Origin: a bacterium
GTDB lineage: Bacteria; Actinomycetota; Acidimicrobiia; Spongiisociales; ZC4RG35
Reading direction: 5' to 3'
Assembly: GCA_028823995.1 (NCBI GenBank)
Contig: JAPPFD010000027.1
Coordinates: forward strand, 1-64,000
DNA length: 64,000 nucleotides
The notes under the pieces: generated by a model
Seen by the model: only the letters and a program-made list of their open reading frames with translations
Told to the model about the DNA's origin: nothing
Databases searched by the model: none
Position numbers and translations under genes: made by a program
Shown: positions 44,079 through 54,666 of the stretch, one piece after another
Position numbering within the stretch: position 1 is the first letter of the stretch
How the letters are laid out: each line of letters opens with the position of its first letter

Positions 44079-45049
44079 CGGCAGAGGAATCTCTCCCCGA
44101 TCCGCTCAGGAAGCCGGTACCTCGAACCCTCGTTGGCCATCTGCAGCGCCTTGGTGATGGCCGCGCTGCGGGCGTGCCCGTGCGCTATGACCGCGATCCC
44201 CTTGGCGCCAACCAGGTGAGCGCCGGCGTGACGGTCGTCCATCAGCTTCCGCCCCTGGGCCGAGAACCGTGGTCGCACCTTCTCCTCGGCCTCGGGCTCG
44301 CTCTCCGCCAGCATCGAGAAGAATGCCTTGGCGGACATCACCACCGAGGCCTCCACCGTCTTCAAGAAGACATTCCCGGTGAAACCGTCGGTAACGATCA
44401 CATCCACCTTCCCCGTGGCGAAGTCGCTCCCCTCGACATTCCCCACGAAATTCACGGGGGACTCCCGCAGGAGGGCAAGCCCCTCTCTCTCCATCTCCCT
44501 GCCCTTGGAGTCCTCAGAGCCGTTGTTGAGCAGTCCCACCCGGGGATTCTCGACGCCGGCGGTGGTCTCGGCCACCACCGATCCCATCACCGCGAACTCC
44601 ACCAACTGGCTGGGCCGCACCACCAGGTTGGCGCCCGCGTCGCACAGCACCGTCGGATTCCACGGAATGGTCAGGAGGCTGGCGATCGCCGGCCTCGACA
44701 CCCCCGGCAACCGGCCGATACCCACCGCGGCCACCGCCAGGGAAGCTCCGGTGGATCCTGCCGAGACGAACCCGTCGGCCTCTCCCGAGGAGACCAGGTT
44801 CCCGCACACCACCACCGACGAGTCCGGCACCTCCCGGATGGCCTTAATGGGGAAGTCCCCCATTCCCACCACCGCAGGAGCGTGCACGATGGGCAACTCC
44901 GCCTCGTGGCCTTCCAACTCCTTTTGCAGGGCGGGGCGATCCCCCACCAATAGCACGTCGATGCCCTGGGCGGCCGCCGCTACCGCTCCAGCCACCGTCT
45001 CCCGGGGAGCGAAGTCACCCCCGCCTGCATCCAGGGCGATGGTGGGCAC
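44075..45049 (-). CDS. plsX: Phosphate acyltransferase PlsX
   Basis: IALDAGGGDFAPRETV, VSAGSTGASLA, VDVIVTDGFTGNVFLKTVE. Confidence 0.95.
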   Translation of the reverse strand: MPTIALDAGGGDFAPRETVAGAVAAAAQGIDVLLVGDRPALQKELEGHEAELPIVHAPAVVGMGDFPIKAIREVPDSSVVVCGNLVSSGEADGFVSAGSTGASLAVAAVGIGRLPGVSRPAIASLLTIPWNPTVLCDAGANLVVRPSQLVEFAVMGSVVAETTAGVENPRVGLLNNGSEDSKGREMEREGLALLRESPVNFVGNVEGSDFATGKVDVIVTDGFTGNVFLKTVEASVVMSAKAFFSMLAESEPEAEEKVRPRFSAQGRKLMDDRHAGAHLVGAKGIAVIAHGHARSAAITKALQMANEGSRYRLPERIGERFLCR

Positions 45050-45225
45050 TACTCGACTTCGACTATTTCACGTCCTCGATAGCTACCGCACTCCCGGCAC
45101 GCCCGATGAGGCAGCCGGGGAGCTTGACACTGCGGGCAGCGGGAGAGAGTGGGCGGGCGGACCTTCCAGGCCGCCTTTCTCTGCCTGGTGCGCATCTTGG
45201 AACTTTTTTTCTTGGGAACAGCCAT
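45049..45225 (-). CDS. rpmF: 50S ribosomal protein L32 (zinc-binding form)
   Basis: MAVPKKKSSKMRTRQRKAAWK...CPQCQAPRLPHRACRECG. Confidence 0.97.
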   Translation of the reverse strand: MAVPKKKSSKMRTRQRKAAWKVRPPTLSRCPQCQAPRLPHRACRECGSYRGREIVEVE

Positions 45226-45247
45226 GGGGCGACTCTCCTGGACTCTC

Positions 45248-45733
45248 CTATAGGAAGTTGGCCAGGACCGAAAACGGGGACGTCCGGTCCTCGACAACAC
45301 ATTTACATGCTTCCGTGTTCAAATGGACGCCGCATCCGGAGCAAATCCCGCGACAGTCATTCTCGCACAGAGGTGCAGTCGGCAAAGAGAGTACCACCTC
45401 GTCGACGACAATCCCATCCAGGCGGAGCCATCCGTCCTCGGTTATGCGGTACCCGTCGGAGTCCGGAAGGCGTCTCACCGTCCGGTCCACGGGAACGACC
45501 CGCTCCTCCTCCCATTCCTCCAGGCACCGGTAGCAACTCACCTGGGCATCCACCGCCACCGTTCCGCTCACCCTGATCCCGTCGTCACTCCCCTCCAAGA
45601 CCAGGTCGGCCCGGGCGCCTCCGGCTCTGACCACGGGCATCTCCACCGCCAGGGGCACGTCCCACTGGCGCCGGTCGGTCCGTCCCGGGGCCCCGAGAAG
45701 GTGCGACACCTGAACCTGCACCGCGGATCCCAT
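45248..45733 (-). CDS. DUF177 (YceD) family protein
   Basis: VSCYRCLEEW, LCENDCRGICSGCGVHLN; adjacent to rpmF. Confidence 0.88.
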   Translation of the reverse strand: MGSAVQVQVSHLLGAPGRTDRRQWDVPLAVEMPVVRAGGARADLVLEGSDDGIRVSGTVAVDAQVSCYRCLEEWEEERVVPVDRTVRRLPDSDGYRITEDGWLRLDGIVVDEVVLSLPTAPLCENDCRGICSGCGVHLNTEACKCVVEDRTSPFSVLANFL

Positions 45734-46266
45734 CAGATGGGCGGGGCCGGATCCGCGGGCCGGGAACGGTGGAGGACGGTTCGGGTGGCGCTCACCCTCG
45801 CCGCCAGGTCCCCGATGAGGGTCTCGAGGGATTCCAGGACCGCGTCGGCCATGTCCTCGGCTTCCAACCGGGTCCTCCGCGCTTCGCCCTCTGCCCTGCG
45901 GACCAGCGAATTGGCCTCGGCGACCGCCTCCTCGAGGATGTGGCTCTGGCTGACCAGGCGCTTGGACTCCGAACGCGCCCGGTTGATGATCTCCTCGCCC
46001 TGTTCGTTGGCGCGGCGCATGAAAGTCTCCCTCTCACGGACCATCCAGCGGGCGGCCCGCAACTCTTCGGGAAGGCCTCTCAGCAGGGTCTCGAGGCGGG
46101 ACAGCATCTTCTCCCGGTCGACCAGGGCGTTCTGGGAGAGCGGGAGGGAACGGGCCTGACGGACCTCGTCGATCATTTCCTCCACCAGTCCGAGCAGGTG
46201 ACCCACCGAGGAGCGAACCGGAACGACCTCCGACGGTTGGCTGAAAGGGGTCTGCTCATCGGTCAT
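45733..46266 (-). CDS. Coiled-coil (DivIVA-like/ATP synthase b-like) hypothetical protein
   Basis: Charged coiled coil EEMIDEVRQAR...RRANEQGEEIINRARSESKRL; overlaps coaD. Confidence 0.65.
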   Translation of the reverse strand: MTDEQTPFSQPSEVVPVRSSVGHLLGLVEEMIDEVRQARSLPLSQNALVDREKMLSRLETLLRGLPEELRAARWMVRERETFMRRANEQGEEIINRARSESKRLVSQSHILEEAVAEANSLVRRAEGEARRTRLEAEDMADAVLESLETLIGDLAARVSATRTVLHRSRPADPAPPI

Positions 46267-46736
46267 GAAAAACGCTCCTTCATAGCTTTGGCGACATCGT
46301 CGGGGACCAGTCCCTGCACCGACCCTCCCAGTGCGGCCACCTCCCGGATCAGCGAGGACGAGAGGAAGCTCCACTCCGGACGGGTGGGCATGAACATGGT
46401 CTCGATTCCCCCCACCGTCTGGTTCATCTGGGCCATCTGCAACTCGGTGTCGAAGTCACTCACCGCCCTCAGGCCCTTGATCAGCACCGCCGCTCCCTCC
46501 TGGCGGGCGAAGTCCACCAGAAGGCCCTGGTAGTGGCGTACCACCACCTGCGGAAGGTCACAAAGGGCGTTCTGCAGGAAACCTACCCGTTCCTCCAAGG
46601 TGAAGAAAGACCGCTTGGAAGGGTTGGCCACCACCCCAACCACCACCCGGTCGAACAACCGGGCGCACCGGCGTATCACATCCACGTGCCCGCTGGTGGG
46701 CGGATCGAAACTCCCCGGACAGAGAGCTACCGTCAA
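46263..46736 (-). CDS. coaD: Phosphopantetheine adenylyltransferase
   Basis: ALCPGSFDPPTSGHVDVIRR, SSSLIREVAALGG. Confidence 0.96.
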   Translation of the reverse strand: MTVALCPGSFDPPTSGHVDVIRRCARLFDRVVVGVVANPSKRSFFTLEERVGFLQNALCDLPQVVVRHYQGLLVDFARQEGAAVLIKGLRAVSDFDTELQMAQMNQTVGGIETMFMPTRPEWSFLSSSLIREVAALGGSVQGLVPDDVAKAMKERFS

Positions 46737-46739
46737 CCT

Positions 46740-47285
46740 CTACTCCTTGAGATATCTAATTATTTCGGTGTCGCCGTGTCGGCGCCGGTCCTCGACGTCG
46801 AGCCCTGCGGCCGCCGGAACGTCGTCGTTCGCCCTTCGGGTGACGACTGCTACCGCTCCACGGCTCATCAGGCCCGACACCTTCTCAAGCACCCCGGCCA
46901 CATCCTTCGATGATATATCCCAGGGCGGGTCGGCGAAGACTATATTGAACCGCCGCCCCTCCCCGGGGTGGGCCAGGTAGCTCTCCACGCTGGAGGCGAC
47001 CACCTCGGCGGCTTCCCCGGCCCCGACGGCGTCCAGGTTGGCGCGTAGCGCGGCCACCGCCGGCCGCCACCTCTCCACGAACACCGCCGATCTGCCGCCC
47101 CTGCTCAGCGCCTCGATCCCGAAACTCCCCGAACCCGCGTAGAGGTCCAGGACGTCGGCTCCCCTGGCCCGCTCCCCCAGCGCCGAGAAGATCGACTCCC
47201 GCACCCGTCCGGTGGGAGGCCGGGTGCCCCGACCCCGGGGGGCGCTGAGCCGACGCCCCCGGTACCGCCCGCCGATCACCCTCAT
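46740..47285 (-). CDS. rsmD: 16S rRNA (guanine966-N2)-methyltransferase RsmD
   Basis: [61 protein letters not shown]. Confidence 0.95.
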   Translation of the reverse strand: MRVIGGRYRGRRLSAPRGRGTRPPTGRVRESIFSALGERARGADVLDLYAGSGSFGIEALSRGGRSAVFVERWRPAVAALRANLDAVGAGEAAEVVASSVESYLAHPGEGRRFNIVFADPPWDISSKDVAGVLEKVSGLMSRGAVAVVTRRANDDVPAAAGLDVEDRRRHGDTEIIRYLKE

Positions 47286-49588
47286 CATGAGTCGAACAGC
47301 CATTGCACGTCGTCACCCAGGACCTCTGCGATCTCCTCGGCCAGCAGGGGCTGCCGTCGCAGGTACGGATCGCTGCGGACCAGGTCGTCGGCGGCCTTCT
47401 TGGCGCGCCTCATGGCCGAGAGGTCACGGAGTATGTCGGCCAGCTTGAGGTCCCCCATTCCCGACTGGCGGGCGCCGAACACCGCCCCCTGACCCCTGAT
47501 CTCGAGGTCCTCTCTGGCCAGTTCCAGGCCCTCGTTGGTGCGGGCCATCGCCTTCATGCGCCGGGCCGAGTCGGGTGTGGTGGAGTCGGCCACCAGGAGA
47601 CAGCGGCCGGGATGCCGGCCCCGCCCCACCCGGCCCCGCAACTGGTGGAGTTGGGAGAGACCGAACCGCTGGGCGTCGGTTATGACCATCACCGTGGCGT
47701 TGGGGATGTCGATCCCCACCTCTATGACGGTGGTGCTCACCAGCACGTCGGTCTCCCCGGAGCGGAACCTCGCCATGACCGCTTCCTTGTCGGCGCTCGA
47801 GAGCTGTCCGTGCATCAGATCGATCGTCAGGTCGGGGAGGACCGATGTGATCTCCCGGTACTGGGAGGTGACCGACTGCACCTCCAGCTTTTCGCTGTCC
47901 TCGATCAGCGGGCAGATCACGAACGCCTGGCGTCCCTTGGCCACCTCCGTCCGGATGGCCCGGTAGGCGGTGGACATCCCGTCGGCGGTCTTCTCGATCA
48001 CCCTGGTCTTCACGGGGGAACGTCCCGGTGGCATCTCGTCGATGGTCGAGAGGACCAGGTCTCCATAGAGGGTCATCGACAAGGTGCGGGGAATGGGGGT
48101 GGCGGTCATGATCAGGAGGTCCGGCTGGCGATCGGCTCCCTTGTGCTTGAGGGTGCTCCGCTGGGAGACCCCGAAGCGATGCTGTTCGTCCACCACCACC
48201 ACGCCCAGCCGCCGGAACCGTATCCCCTCCTGTATGAGAGAGTGGGTGCCGACCACTATCTGGGCTTCACCCGCCGCCACATCCTCCCTCACCCGGGAAC
48301 GGCCGGGGTTGTCCAGGTAGTTGGCGGCCGCCCGCGACGAGGTCAGGAGCGCCACCCGCACGGTGACGCCCCCGGCCGCCTGGAACAGTGATCCGATGTG
48401 ATGGCCCCCCACCTGGGGACGCGCCACGGGCGGCGAGAGCCCCGCCTGGCTGAGCATCTCCCGGAGCACCAGGTAGAGCTGCTCGGAAAGCACCTCGGTA
48501 GGCGCCATGATCGCCCCCTGGTTTCCCGATCCCACCGCGGCCAGAAGGGCGGCGAGCGCCACCACCGTCTTGCCGGACCCCACCTCCCCCTGGAGCAGCC
48601 GGTGCATGGGACGGCTGCTCTCCAAGTCCTCCCCTATCTCTCCCAGCACCCTCTTCTGCGCGCCGGTCAGGTCATAGGGAAGGCCGTCCAGGAAGTCGGT
48701 GACCAGTTGACACTCCAGCTGCTGGGAGATCCCCTCCTGTTCTTCCACCAGCCGGTGGCGGGTGAGGGCCAGAGCCACCTGGATGCGGAACAGTTCGTCG
48801 AACACCAGCCTCCTCCGGGCCTCCCGGGCGTGATCCATGCTCGTGGGAAAGTGGATGTTCGCAAAAGCCTGATCCCGATCCATGAATTCCCCCGCCTTCA
48901 GTACCGATTCGGGAACGGGATCGAGAATCGGCCTGGCTCTCCGCAGGGCGTTGCCCACCGCCGAGCGGATGCGAACCGGGGTCATCTCCCCCACCGCCGA
49001 GTGGACCGGCACCACTCTGCCCTCGAAGCTCTCCTCGTCGGACGAGATCAGCTCCACGTCGGGATTGGTCATCTGGGGACGGCCTCGAAAGGTGGTCACC
49101 TTCCCCGAGAAGGCGGCCACCGTCCCCGGGAGGAGTTGGCGGCCTCTGAACGGTTGGTTGAAGAAGGTGATCTCCATCCGCTGTATCCCGCCCAGGCCCT
49201 GATCCGTCCCCGATCCGCCGAGGTGGGAGTCCTGGACCGTCACCTTCAGCATCTCCCTCGGTCCCCTGCGGCCCGAGACGCGGGGCCGGTAGGTCCTCAC
49301 CACCTCGGCTATGAGGGTGGCCTCCCCGTCGATGGGAAGTTCGGGGATCGGAACCACCAGGGAGCGGTCCAGATAGCGGTGGGGGAAGTGCTGGAGCAGG
49401 TCGGCCACCGAGCGGACTCCGCTCTTGGCCAGCATCCCGGCCAGCCGGGGTCCGATGTTTCGGACCCGCTCCACACTCACGTCCTGGAGGTAGGCCAGAC
49501 TCCGGCCCGGCCCGGAGGTCAGGGAGTCCTGCCGGGATGACCCTCGCTCCGCCGCGGGAGAACCCGTCTCTACCGTCTGGTTCGCCAT
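47285..49588 (-). CDS. recG: ATP-dependent DNA helicase RecG
   Basis: [48 protein letters not shown]. Confidence 0.96.
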   Translation of the reverse strand: MANQTVETGSPAAERGSSRQDSLTSGPGRSLAYLQDVSVERVRNIGPRLAGMLAKSGVRSVADLLQHFPHRYLDRSLVVPIPELPIDGEATLIAEVVRTYRPRVSGRRGPREMLKVTVQDSHLGGSGTDQGLGGIQRMEITFFNQPFRGRQLLPGTVAAFSGKVTTFRGRPQMTNPDVELISSDEESFEGRVVPVHSAVGEMTPVRIRSAVGNALRRARPILDPVPESVLKAGEFMDRDQAFANIHFPTSMDHAREARRRLVFDELFRIQVALALTRHRLVEEQEGISQQLECQLVTDFLDGLPYDLTGAQKRVLGEIGEDLESSRPMHRLLQGEVGSGKTVVALAALLAAVGSGNQGAIMAPTEVLSEQLYLVLREMLSQAGLSPPVARPQVGGHHIGSLFQAAGGVTVRVALLTSSRAAANYLDNPGRSRVREDVAAGEAQIVVGTHSLIQEGIRFRRLGVVVVDEQHRFGVSQRSTLKHKGADRQPDLLIMTATPIPRTLSMTLYGDLVLSTIDEMPPGRSPVKTRVIEKTADGMSTAYRAIRTEVAKGRQAFVICPLIEDSEKLEVQSVTSQYREITSVLPDLTIDLMHGQLSSADKEAVMARFRSGETDVLVSTTVIEVGIDIPNATVMVITDAQRFGLSQLHQLRGRVGRGRHPGRCLLVADSTTPDSARRMKAMARTNEGLELAREDLEIRGQGAVFGARQSGMGDLKLADILRDLSAMRRAKKAADDLVRSDPYLRRQPLLAEEIAEVLGDDVQWLFDS

Positions 49589-49629
49589 CTCATCTGTGGT
49601 TTGCTATTCTTGTGGGTCGGAGGAAATCC

Positions 49630-49818
49630 ATGGCGTACCAATGCGAGGTCTGCGGGCGCAAACCGTCCTTCGGCAAGACCGTGACCTTCTCTCATAAGCG
49701 AAATAACCGTCGGTGGCGTCCCAACATACAGCGGATCAGGGTGCGCCGGGGGTCAAACACGCGCCGGGCCCGGGTCTGCACTTCTTGTATCAAGGCAGGA
49801 AAGGTGGAAAAGGTCTGA
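49630..49818 (+). CDS. rpmB: 50S ribosomal protein L28 (zinc-binding form)
   Basis: [34 protein letters not shown]...[10 protein letters not shown]. Confidence 0.97.
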   Translation: MAYQCEVCGRKPSFGKTVTFSHKRNNRRWRPNIQRIRVRRGSNTRRARVCTSCIKAGKVEKV

Positions 49819-49819
49819 G

Positions 49820-50032
49820 GTGCAGGGAGTCGTCAAGACCTACGATCCCGAGACGGGGGTCGGAGTGATCGTTTGCGACGACGACCGAAGCACAGTTCTC
49901 CTGCGACCGGGTTCCCTGGAAGGCTCCATCTTCCGCTTTCTCCGCCAGGGGCAGCGGATCGTATTCGAAACCGATCAGGAGGGAGACCGCTCCTTCGCCC
50001 ACAGCATTCGAATGGGCCAGGACGGATACTGA
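49820..50032 (+). CDS. Divergent cold-shock-domain-like protein
   Basis: MQGVVKTYDPETGVGVIVCDD...LRQGQRIVFETDQEGDRSFAHSIR resembles a CSD with altered RNP motifs. Confidence 0.6.
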   Translation: MQGVVKTYDPETGVGVIVCDDDRSTVLLRPGSLEGSIFRFLRQGQRIVFETDQEGDRSFAHSIRMGQDGY

Positions 50033-50048
50033 TCTCCAAGGAGGAAAC

Positions 50049-50282
50049 GTGGCTGTCGCATACATTTTGATCCAGACCGAAGTCGGAAAGGCCGAGCAGG
50101 TGTCCCGCAACGTGAGGGCAATCGCCGGGGTGCGGGAGGCGGAGAACGTCACCGGTCCCTACGACGTGGTCGTCAAGGTGGAAGCCGACGGCGTGGACCA
50201 ACTGGGGCGGCTGGTGGTCTCCGAAATCCAGATGATCCAGGGCATCACCCGCACGCTCACCTGCCCGGTCGTCCGCCTCTGA
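50049..50282 (+). CDS. Stand-alone Lrp/AsnC ligand-binding (RAM) domain protein
   Basis: AVAYILIQTEVGKAEQVSRNVRAIAGVREAENVTGPYDVVVKVEA. Confidence 0.88.
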   Translation: MAVAYILIQTEVGKAEQVSRNVRAIAGVREAENVTGPYDVVVKVEADGVDQLGRLVVSEIQMIQGITRTLTCPVVRL

Positions 50283-50354
50283 ACCAAACCCCCTCCCCCA
50301 CAACCCATCCTCTTCTCCCATGGCTGACAGAGGTTCCATGAAGGGAGAACCGCC

Positions 50355-50990
50355 ATGACCCACCCGAATCTCACCGTGGTCCGACACCCCCTGGTGGTTC
50401 ACTACCTCACCGTGATCCGCGACCGGCGCACCGGTCCCAGCGAGTACCGGGAGATGACCCGGAGGCTTTCCTGGCTGCTGGTGGCGGAGGCGACCGCCGA
50501 CCTGCCCCTGCTGCCCACCGAGATCGAGACCCCCATGGAGGGCGGGTTCGTCGGCGGCCGGCTCGCCAAGCCCACCGTGCTGGTGCCGGTCCTCCGGGCC
50601 GGGCTGGGGATGGTGGAGGGAGCCCTGGACCTCCTGGGCGAGTCCAGCATCGGCTACATCGGGTTGCAGCGGGACGAGGAGACCGCCCGGCCGGTCGGCT
50701 ACTACAACAAGCTCCCGCCCGTGTCCGGCGCCCGGGTGCTGGTGCTCGAGCCCATGCTGGCCACCGGCGGCTCCCTGGCGGCGGCCGTCGACCTGGTCAA
50801 GGCGGAGGGAGCCGGCGACATCGCCTGCGTGTGCGTGGTCACCTCTCCCGAGGGTGTCGAGGCCATGGCGGAACGCCATCCCGACACCAGAGTCTTCACC
50901 GCCGGCCACGACCGGGAGTTGGATCCCCGCAAGTACATCCTCCCCGGCCTGGGCGACATGGGAGATCGGCTGTTCGGCACCCCCCACTGA
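50355..50990 (+). CDS. upp: Uracil phosphoribosyltransferase
   Basis: VVRHPLVVHYLTVIRDRRTGPSEYR, VLEPMLATGGSLAAAVDLV. Confidence 0.95.
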   Translation: MTHPNLTVVRHPLVVHYLTVIRDRRTGPSEYREMTRRLSWLLVAEATADLPLLPTEIETPMEGGFVGGRLAKPTVLVPVLRAGLGMVEGALDLLGESSIGYIGLQRDEETARPVGYYNKLPPVSGARVLVLEPMLATGGSLAAAVDLVKAEGAGDIACVCVVTSPEGVEAMAERHPDTRVFTAGHDRELDPRKYILPGLGDMGDRLFGTPH

Positions 50991-50997
50991 GGGGCCT

Positions 50998-51291
50998 GTG
51001 CAGAGGGTCCCGGACTTCGAGGAGGCGGTCCTGGAGGTGCTCGACGGCCTTCCGGAGGGAGAGGTGATCAGCTACGGGGAACTCGCCGCCGCCGCCGGGT
51101 ACCGAGGCGCCGCCCGGGCGGTGGGAAACCTGCTGAGAGCCACCGCCGAACCGGCGCCGTGGTGGCGGGTGATAAGGGCCGACGGCCGGCTGGTGGCGCC
51201 CGACGCGGGTAGGCAGGCCGAGAAGCTGAGGGCCGAGGGCGTGACCGTGGAGGACGGACGCGTGGTCTCCGGAGTGAGGGGCGGTTCGTGA
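50998..51291 (+). CDS. Alkyltransferase-like (ATL/MGMT-like, no active-site Cys) protein
   Basis: GEVISYGELAAAAGYRGAARAVGNLLRA...PAPWWRVIRADGRLV; PWWR replaces PCHR. Confidence 0.82.
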   Translation: MQRVPDFEEAVLEVLDGLPEGEVISYGELAAAAGYRGAARAVGNLLRATAEPAPWWRVIRADGRLVAPDAGRQAEKLRAEGVTVEDGRVVSGVRGGS

Positions 51292-52478
51292 GTCCCCATC
51301 CTCTGGAGCGTGCGGTGGTGATGGTGCTCGACTCCTGCGGCGCGGGCGAGGCCCCCGACGCCCACCGGTACGGAGACTCCGGCGCGGACACCCTGGGCAA
51401 CGTGGCCCGGGCGGTTGGCGGACTGACGCTTCCCAATCTCGGCGCGGCAGGACTCGGGAACCTCCATCCCGGCCTCGAAGGCGTTCCGGCCGCGACCCAC
51501 CCCTCAATGGCCTTCGGGCGTATGGCCCCGGCGTCGGCGGGAAAGGACTCCACCACCGGGCACTGGGAGATCGCCGGGCTTTGGGTCACCCGCCCATTCG
51601 GCCTGTTCCCGGACGGGTTCCCTCCCGAGTTGACCGACCCCATAGAGGCCGAGTTCGGAAGGAAGTTCCTGGGCAACATGGCCGCGTCGGGCACCACCAT
51701 CATCGCGGAGTTGGGCGAGAGGCACCTGGCCACCGGCCGGCCCATCCTCTACACCTCCGGCGACTCGGTGTTCCAGATCGCCTGCCACGCCGACGTGCTG
51801 AGCGTGGCCGAACTGTACCGGCTGTGCGAGATCGCCCGACGCCACTGCGATGCGTACCGGATCGGAAGGGTGATTGCCCGGCCCTTCGTGGGAGAACCGG
51901 GTAACTTCCGTCGCACCTACGACCGAAAGGACTTCTCGATGCTCCCCCCTTCCTCCACCCTGCTGGACCAGGTGTCGGAGGCCGGGATGACCGTATGGGG
52001 CATCGGTAAGACCGAGGACCTCTTCTGCGCACAGGGACTCACCCGGTCCCAGCACACCGAAGGCGACGCCGACGGGCTCGGGAAGACCGTGGAGGCTCTC
52101 TCCGCCATGAAGTCCGAGGGAAGGCCCGGGCTGATCTTCACCAATCTTGTGGACCTGGACATGCGGTACGGCCACCGCCAGGACCCCCACGGCTACGCGG
52201 CCGCCCTGGAGGGAATCGATTCCTGGATCCCCGCCCTGGCAGAGACCCTGGGAGGAAATGACCTGCTGTTCATCACGGCCGACCACGGCACCGATCCCAC
52301 CGGCGACTCCACCGATCACACCCGTGAGATGGTTCCCCTGCTGGTAGCGGGCCGCAACGCCGCCGGGGTCGACCTGGGGATCCGGGGACGCTACTCGGAT
52401 GTGGCCGTGACCATCGCCGAGGGCTTCGGACTGCCTCCGACCGGAGAGGGAACCTCTTTTTGGAAGGAGGTAGCGTGA
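51288..52478 (+). CDS. deoB: Phosphopentomutase
   Basis: VVMVLDSCGAGEAPDAHRYGDSGADTLGN; DHGTDPTGDSTDHTREMVPLLV. Confidence 0.95.
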   Translation: MSPHPLERAVVMVLDSCGAGEAPDAHRYGDSGADTLGNVARAVGGLTLPNLGAAGLGNLHPGLEGVPAATHPSMAFGRMAPASAGKDSTTGHWEIAGLWVTRPFGLFPDGFPPELTDPIEAEFGRKFLGNMAASGTTIIAELGERHLATGRPILYTSGDSVFQIACHADVLSVAELYRLCEIARRHCDAYRIGRVIARPFVGEPGNFRRTYDRKDFSMLPPSSTLLDQVSEAGMTVWGIGKTEDLFCAQGLTRSQHTEGDADGLGKTVEALSAMKSEGRPGLIFTNLVDLDMRYGHRQDPHGYAAALEGIDSWIPALAETLGGNDLLFITADHGTDPTGDSTDHTREMVPLLVAGRNAAGVDLGIRGRYSDVAVTIAEGFGLPPTGEGTSFWKEVA

Positions 52479-53800
52479 AGTTCACGGCCGTCGAACTGAT
52501 CGAACGCAAGAGGGACGGGGGGACGCTGTCCCCCGACCAGATTAGGTGGCTTATCTCCGCTTTCACCTCCGGCGAGGTGACCGACTACCAGATGGCGGCC
52601 ATGGCCATGGCCGTGTACCTGCGAGGTCTCGACGCGGGAGAACTCTCGACGTGGACCGACGCCATGCTGCACTCCGGCGAGACCCTGGACCTGTCGGGCT
52701 TGCAGGGCCCCAAGGTGGACAAGCACTCCACCGGAGGGGTGGGAGACAAGGTGACCATCCCGCTCCTGCCCATGGTCAGGGCCTGCGGAGTTCTCGCTCC
52801 TACCCTGACCGGACGCGGTCTGGGTCACACCGGCGGGACCCGGGACAAGCTGGAGTCCATCCCGGGGCTGAGCACTTCCCTGAGCTCCGACCGTTTCATG
52901 GAGGTGCTCCGGACCCACGGCATGGTCTACGGAGGACAGTCGGAGAACCTGGCCCCGGCCGACGCCAAACTCTATGCGCTGCGTGACGCCACCGGCACGG
53001 TCCCCTCCCTTCCACTGATCGCCTCCTCGATCATGTCCAAGAAACTGGCCGAAGACCTCGATGGCCTGGTACTGGACGTCAAGACCGGCGCCGGGGCGTT
53101 CATGCCTAACCCGGCCCAGGCCCGGGAACTGGCCGCCACCATGGTCGGCCTGGGAGCGGCGCACGGGGTGGCGACCACCGCCTTTCTGACCAGCATGGAG
53201 TCACCCCTGGGGAGAGAGGTGGGCAACGCCTGCGAGATCGCCGAGTCGATCCAGACCCTTCGCGGCGAGGGGCCCGAGGACCTGTGGGAGGTGACCCTGG
53301 CCCTGGGGTCGGAGATGTTGCTCCTGGCGGGAGGGGCCTCCGATGAAGCAGCCGCCCGCCGGATGCTGACCCGAGCGGTGCGATCCGGGGAGGCCCTGGA
53401 GATGTTCCGCAAGGTGGTGCAGGCCCAGGGAGGGGACCCGGCGGTGGTGGATGACCCTTCCCTCCTGCCGGCGGCCGCCCGCCGCGCCGAGGTGCGGGCG
53501 CAGGAGTCGGGCTGGGTCTCGGCATGTCAGGCCCTGACTGTGGGCATCGCCGCCACCCGCCTGGGGGCGGGACGGGAACGCAAGGAGGACTCGATCGACC
53601 CGGGAGTGGGAATCAGGGTCCTGGCCAAGCCGGGTGATCGTGTGGAGAAGGGCCAGACCCTGGCCGAGGTGGCCTACGAGGAGGAGAACCGATGGGAGGC
53701 GGTGCGGGGCTTCTTGGCGGGAGCATGGTCGATCGACGAGCAACCGCCGGACACCGCGCCTTTAATAGGCGAGAGAATCCGAAGCAGCGAGATGGATTGA
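52475..53800 (+). CDS. deoA: Thymidine/pyrimidine-nucleoside phosphorylase
   Basis: DKHSTGGVGDKVTIPLLPMVRACG, LTGRGLGHTGGTRDKLESI; GTG start overlapping the deoB stop. Confidence 0.96.
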   Translation: MKFTAVELIERKRDGGTLSPDQIRWLISAFTSGEVTDYQMAAMAMAVYLRGLDAGELSTWTDAMLHSGETLDLSGLQGPKVDKHSTGGVGDKVTIPLLPMVRACGVLAPTLTGRGLGHTGGTRDKLESIPGLSTSLSSDRFMEVLRTHGMVYGGQSENLAPADAKLYALRDATGTVPSLPLIASSIMSKKLAEDLDGLVLDVKTGAGAFMPNPAQARELAATMVGLGAAHGVATTAFLTSMESPLGREVGNACEIAESIQTLRGEGPEDLWEVTLALGSEMLLLAGGASDEAAARRMLTRAVRSGEALEMFRKVVQAQGGDPAVVDDPSLLPAAARRAEVRAQESGWVSACQALTVGIAATRLGAGRERKEDSIDPGVGIRVLAKPGDRVEKGQTLAEVAYEEENRWEAVRGFLAGAWSIDEQPPDTAPLIGERIRSSEMD

Positions 53801-53802
53801 GA

Positions 53803-54633
53803 ATGTCGAAGAACGACCTGTACGAGAGGCTGGAGGCCGCCGCAGAGGCCATAGCCGAAGCCACGGGCCATCCCCGCCACGACGTGGTGGTGGTCCTCGG
53901 GTCCGCTTCCGGAGACTTCCCCGAACACCTGGAGGAGGCCGTGGCGGTTCCCTACCCCAGGATCCCCGGCTTTCCGGTCCCGGCCGTCAGAGGCCACGCG
54001 GGCACCCTCTACTCGGCCTCGTTCGGACCCAACCGGGTGATACTTCTCTCCGGGAGGGTCCACGCCTACGAGGGCTACAGCCCCGACGTGCTGACCTTTG
54101 CGGTCCGGGCGTCGCTCGTGGCCGGATGCCACACCCTGGTGGTGACCAACGCCGCCGGAGGGTGCGGCGACGGTATGACCGCCGGATCGATAGTGGCGAT
54201 CTCCGACCACATCAACCTGGCCGGCATCAATCCACTGGTGGGTCCCAACGACCCGCGGCTGGGGACCCGGTTTCCCGACATGTCCGACACCTACACCCCC
54301 CGACTGCGACGGTTGGTCGCAGAAGTCGCCGCCGAACAGGGCATCGACATCTCGGAGGGGGTGTACGCCTGGTTCCTGGGCCCGACTTTCGAGACGCCCG
54401 CCGAGGTGGAGATGGCCCGCCGCCTGGGCGCCGACCTGGTGGGCATGTCCACAGTGCCGGAGGTCATCTGCGCCCGCCACCTGGAGCGGCAGGTGATCGG
54501 CCTCTCCGTGGTGACCAACCTGGCCGCCGGGATCGCCGACCACCGACTCACCCACGAGGACGTAGCGGCCACCGCGGAGCTGGTGAAAGAGGACTTCAGC
54601 CGACTGCTCACCGCCCTCCTCCCCCGGATTTAG
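53803..54633 (+). CDS. punA: Purine nucleoside phosphorylase
   Basis: VVVVLGSASGDF, LVVTNAAGG, GPTFETPAEVEMARRLGADLVGMSTVPEVI. Confidence 0.95.
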   Translation: MSKNDLYERLEAAAEAIAEATGHPRHDVVVVLGSASGDFPEHLEEAVAVPYPRIPGFPVPAVRGHAGTLYSASFGPNRVILLSGRVHAYEGYSPDVLTFAVRASLVAGCHTLVVTNAAGGCGDGMTAGSIVAISDHINLAGINPLVGPNDPRLGTRFPDMSDTYTPRLRRLVAEVAAEQGIDISEGVYAWFLGPTFETPAEVEMARRLGADLVGMSTVPEVICARHLERQVIGLSVVTNLAAGIADHRLTHEDVAATAELVKEDFSRLLTALLPRI

Positions 54634-54666
54634 GATGCTCCGGGGCTAGTAACCTTGAGGGCGCCC

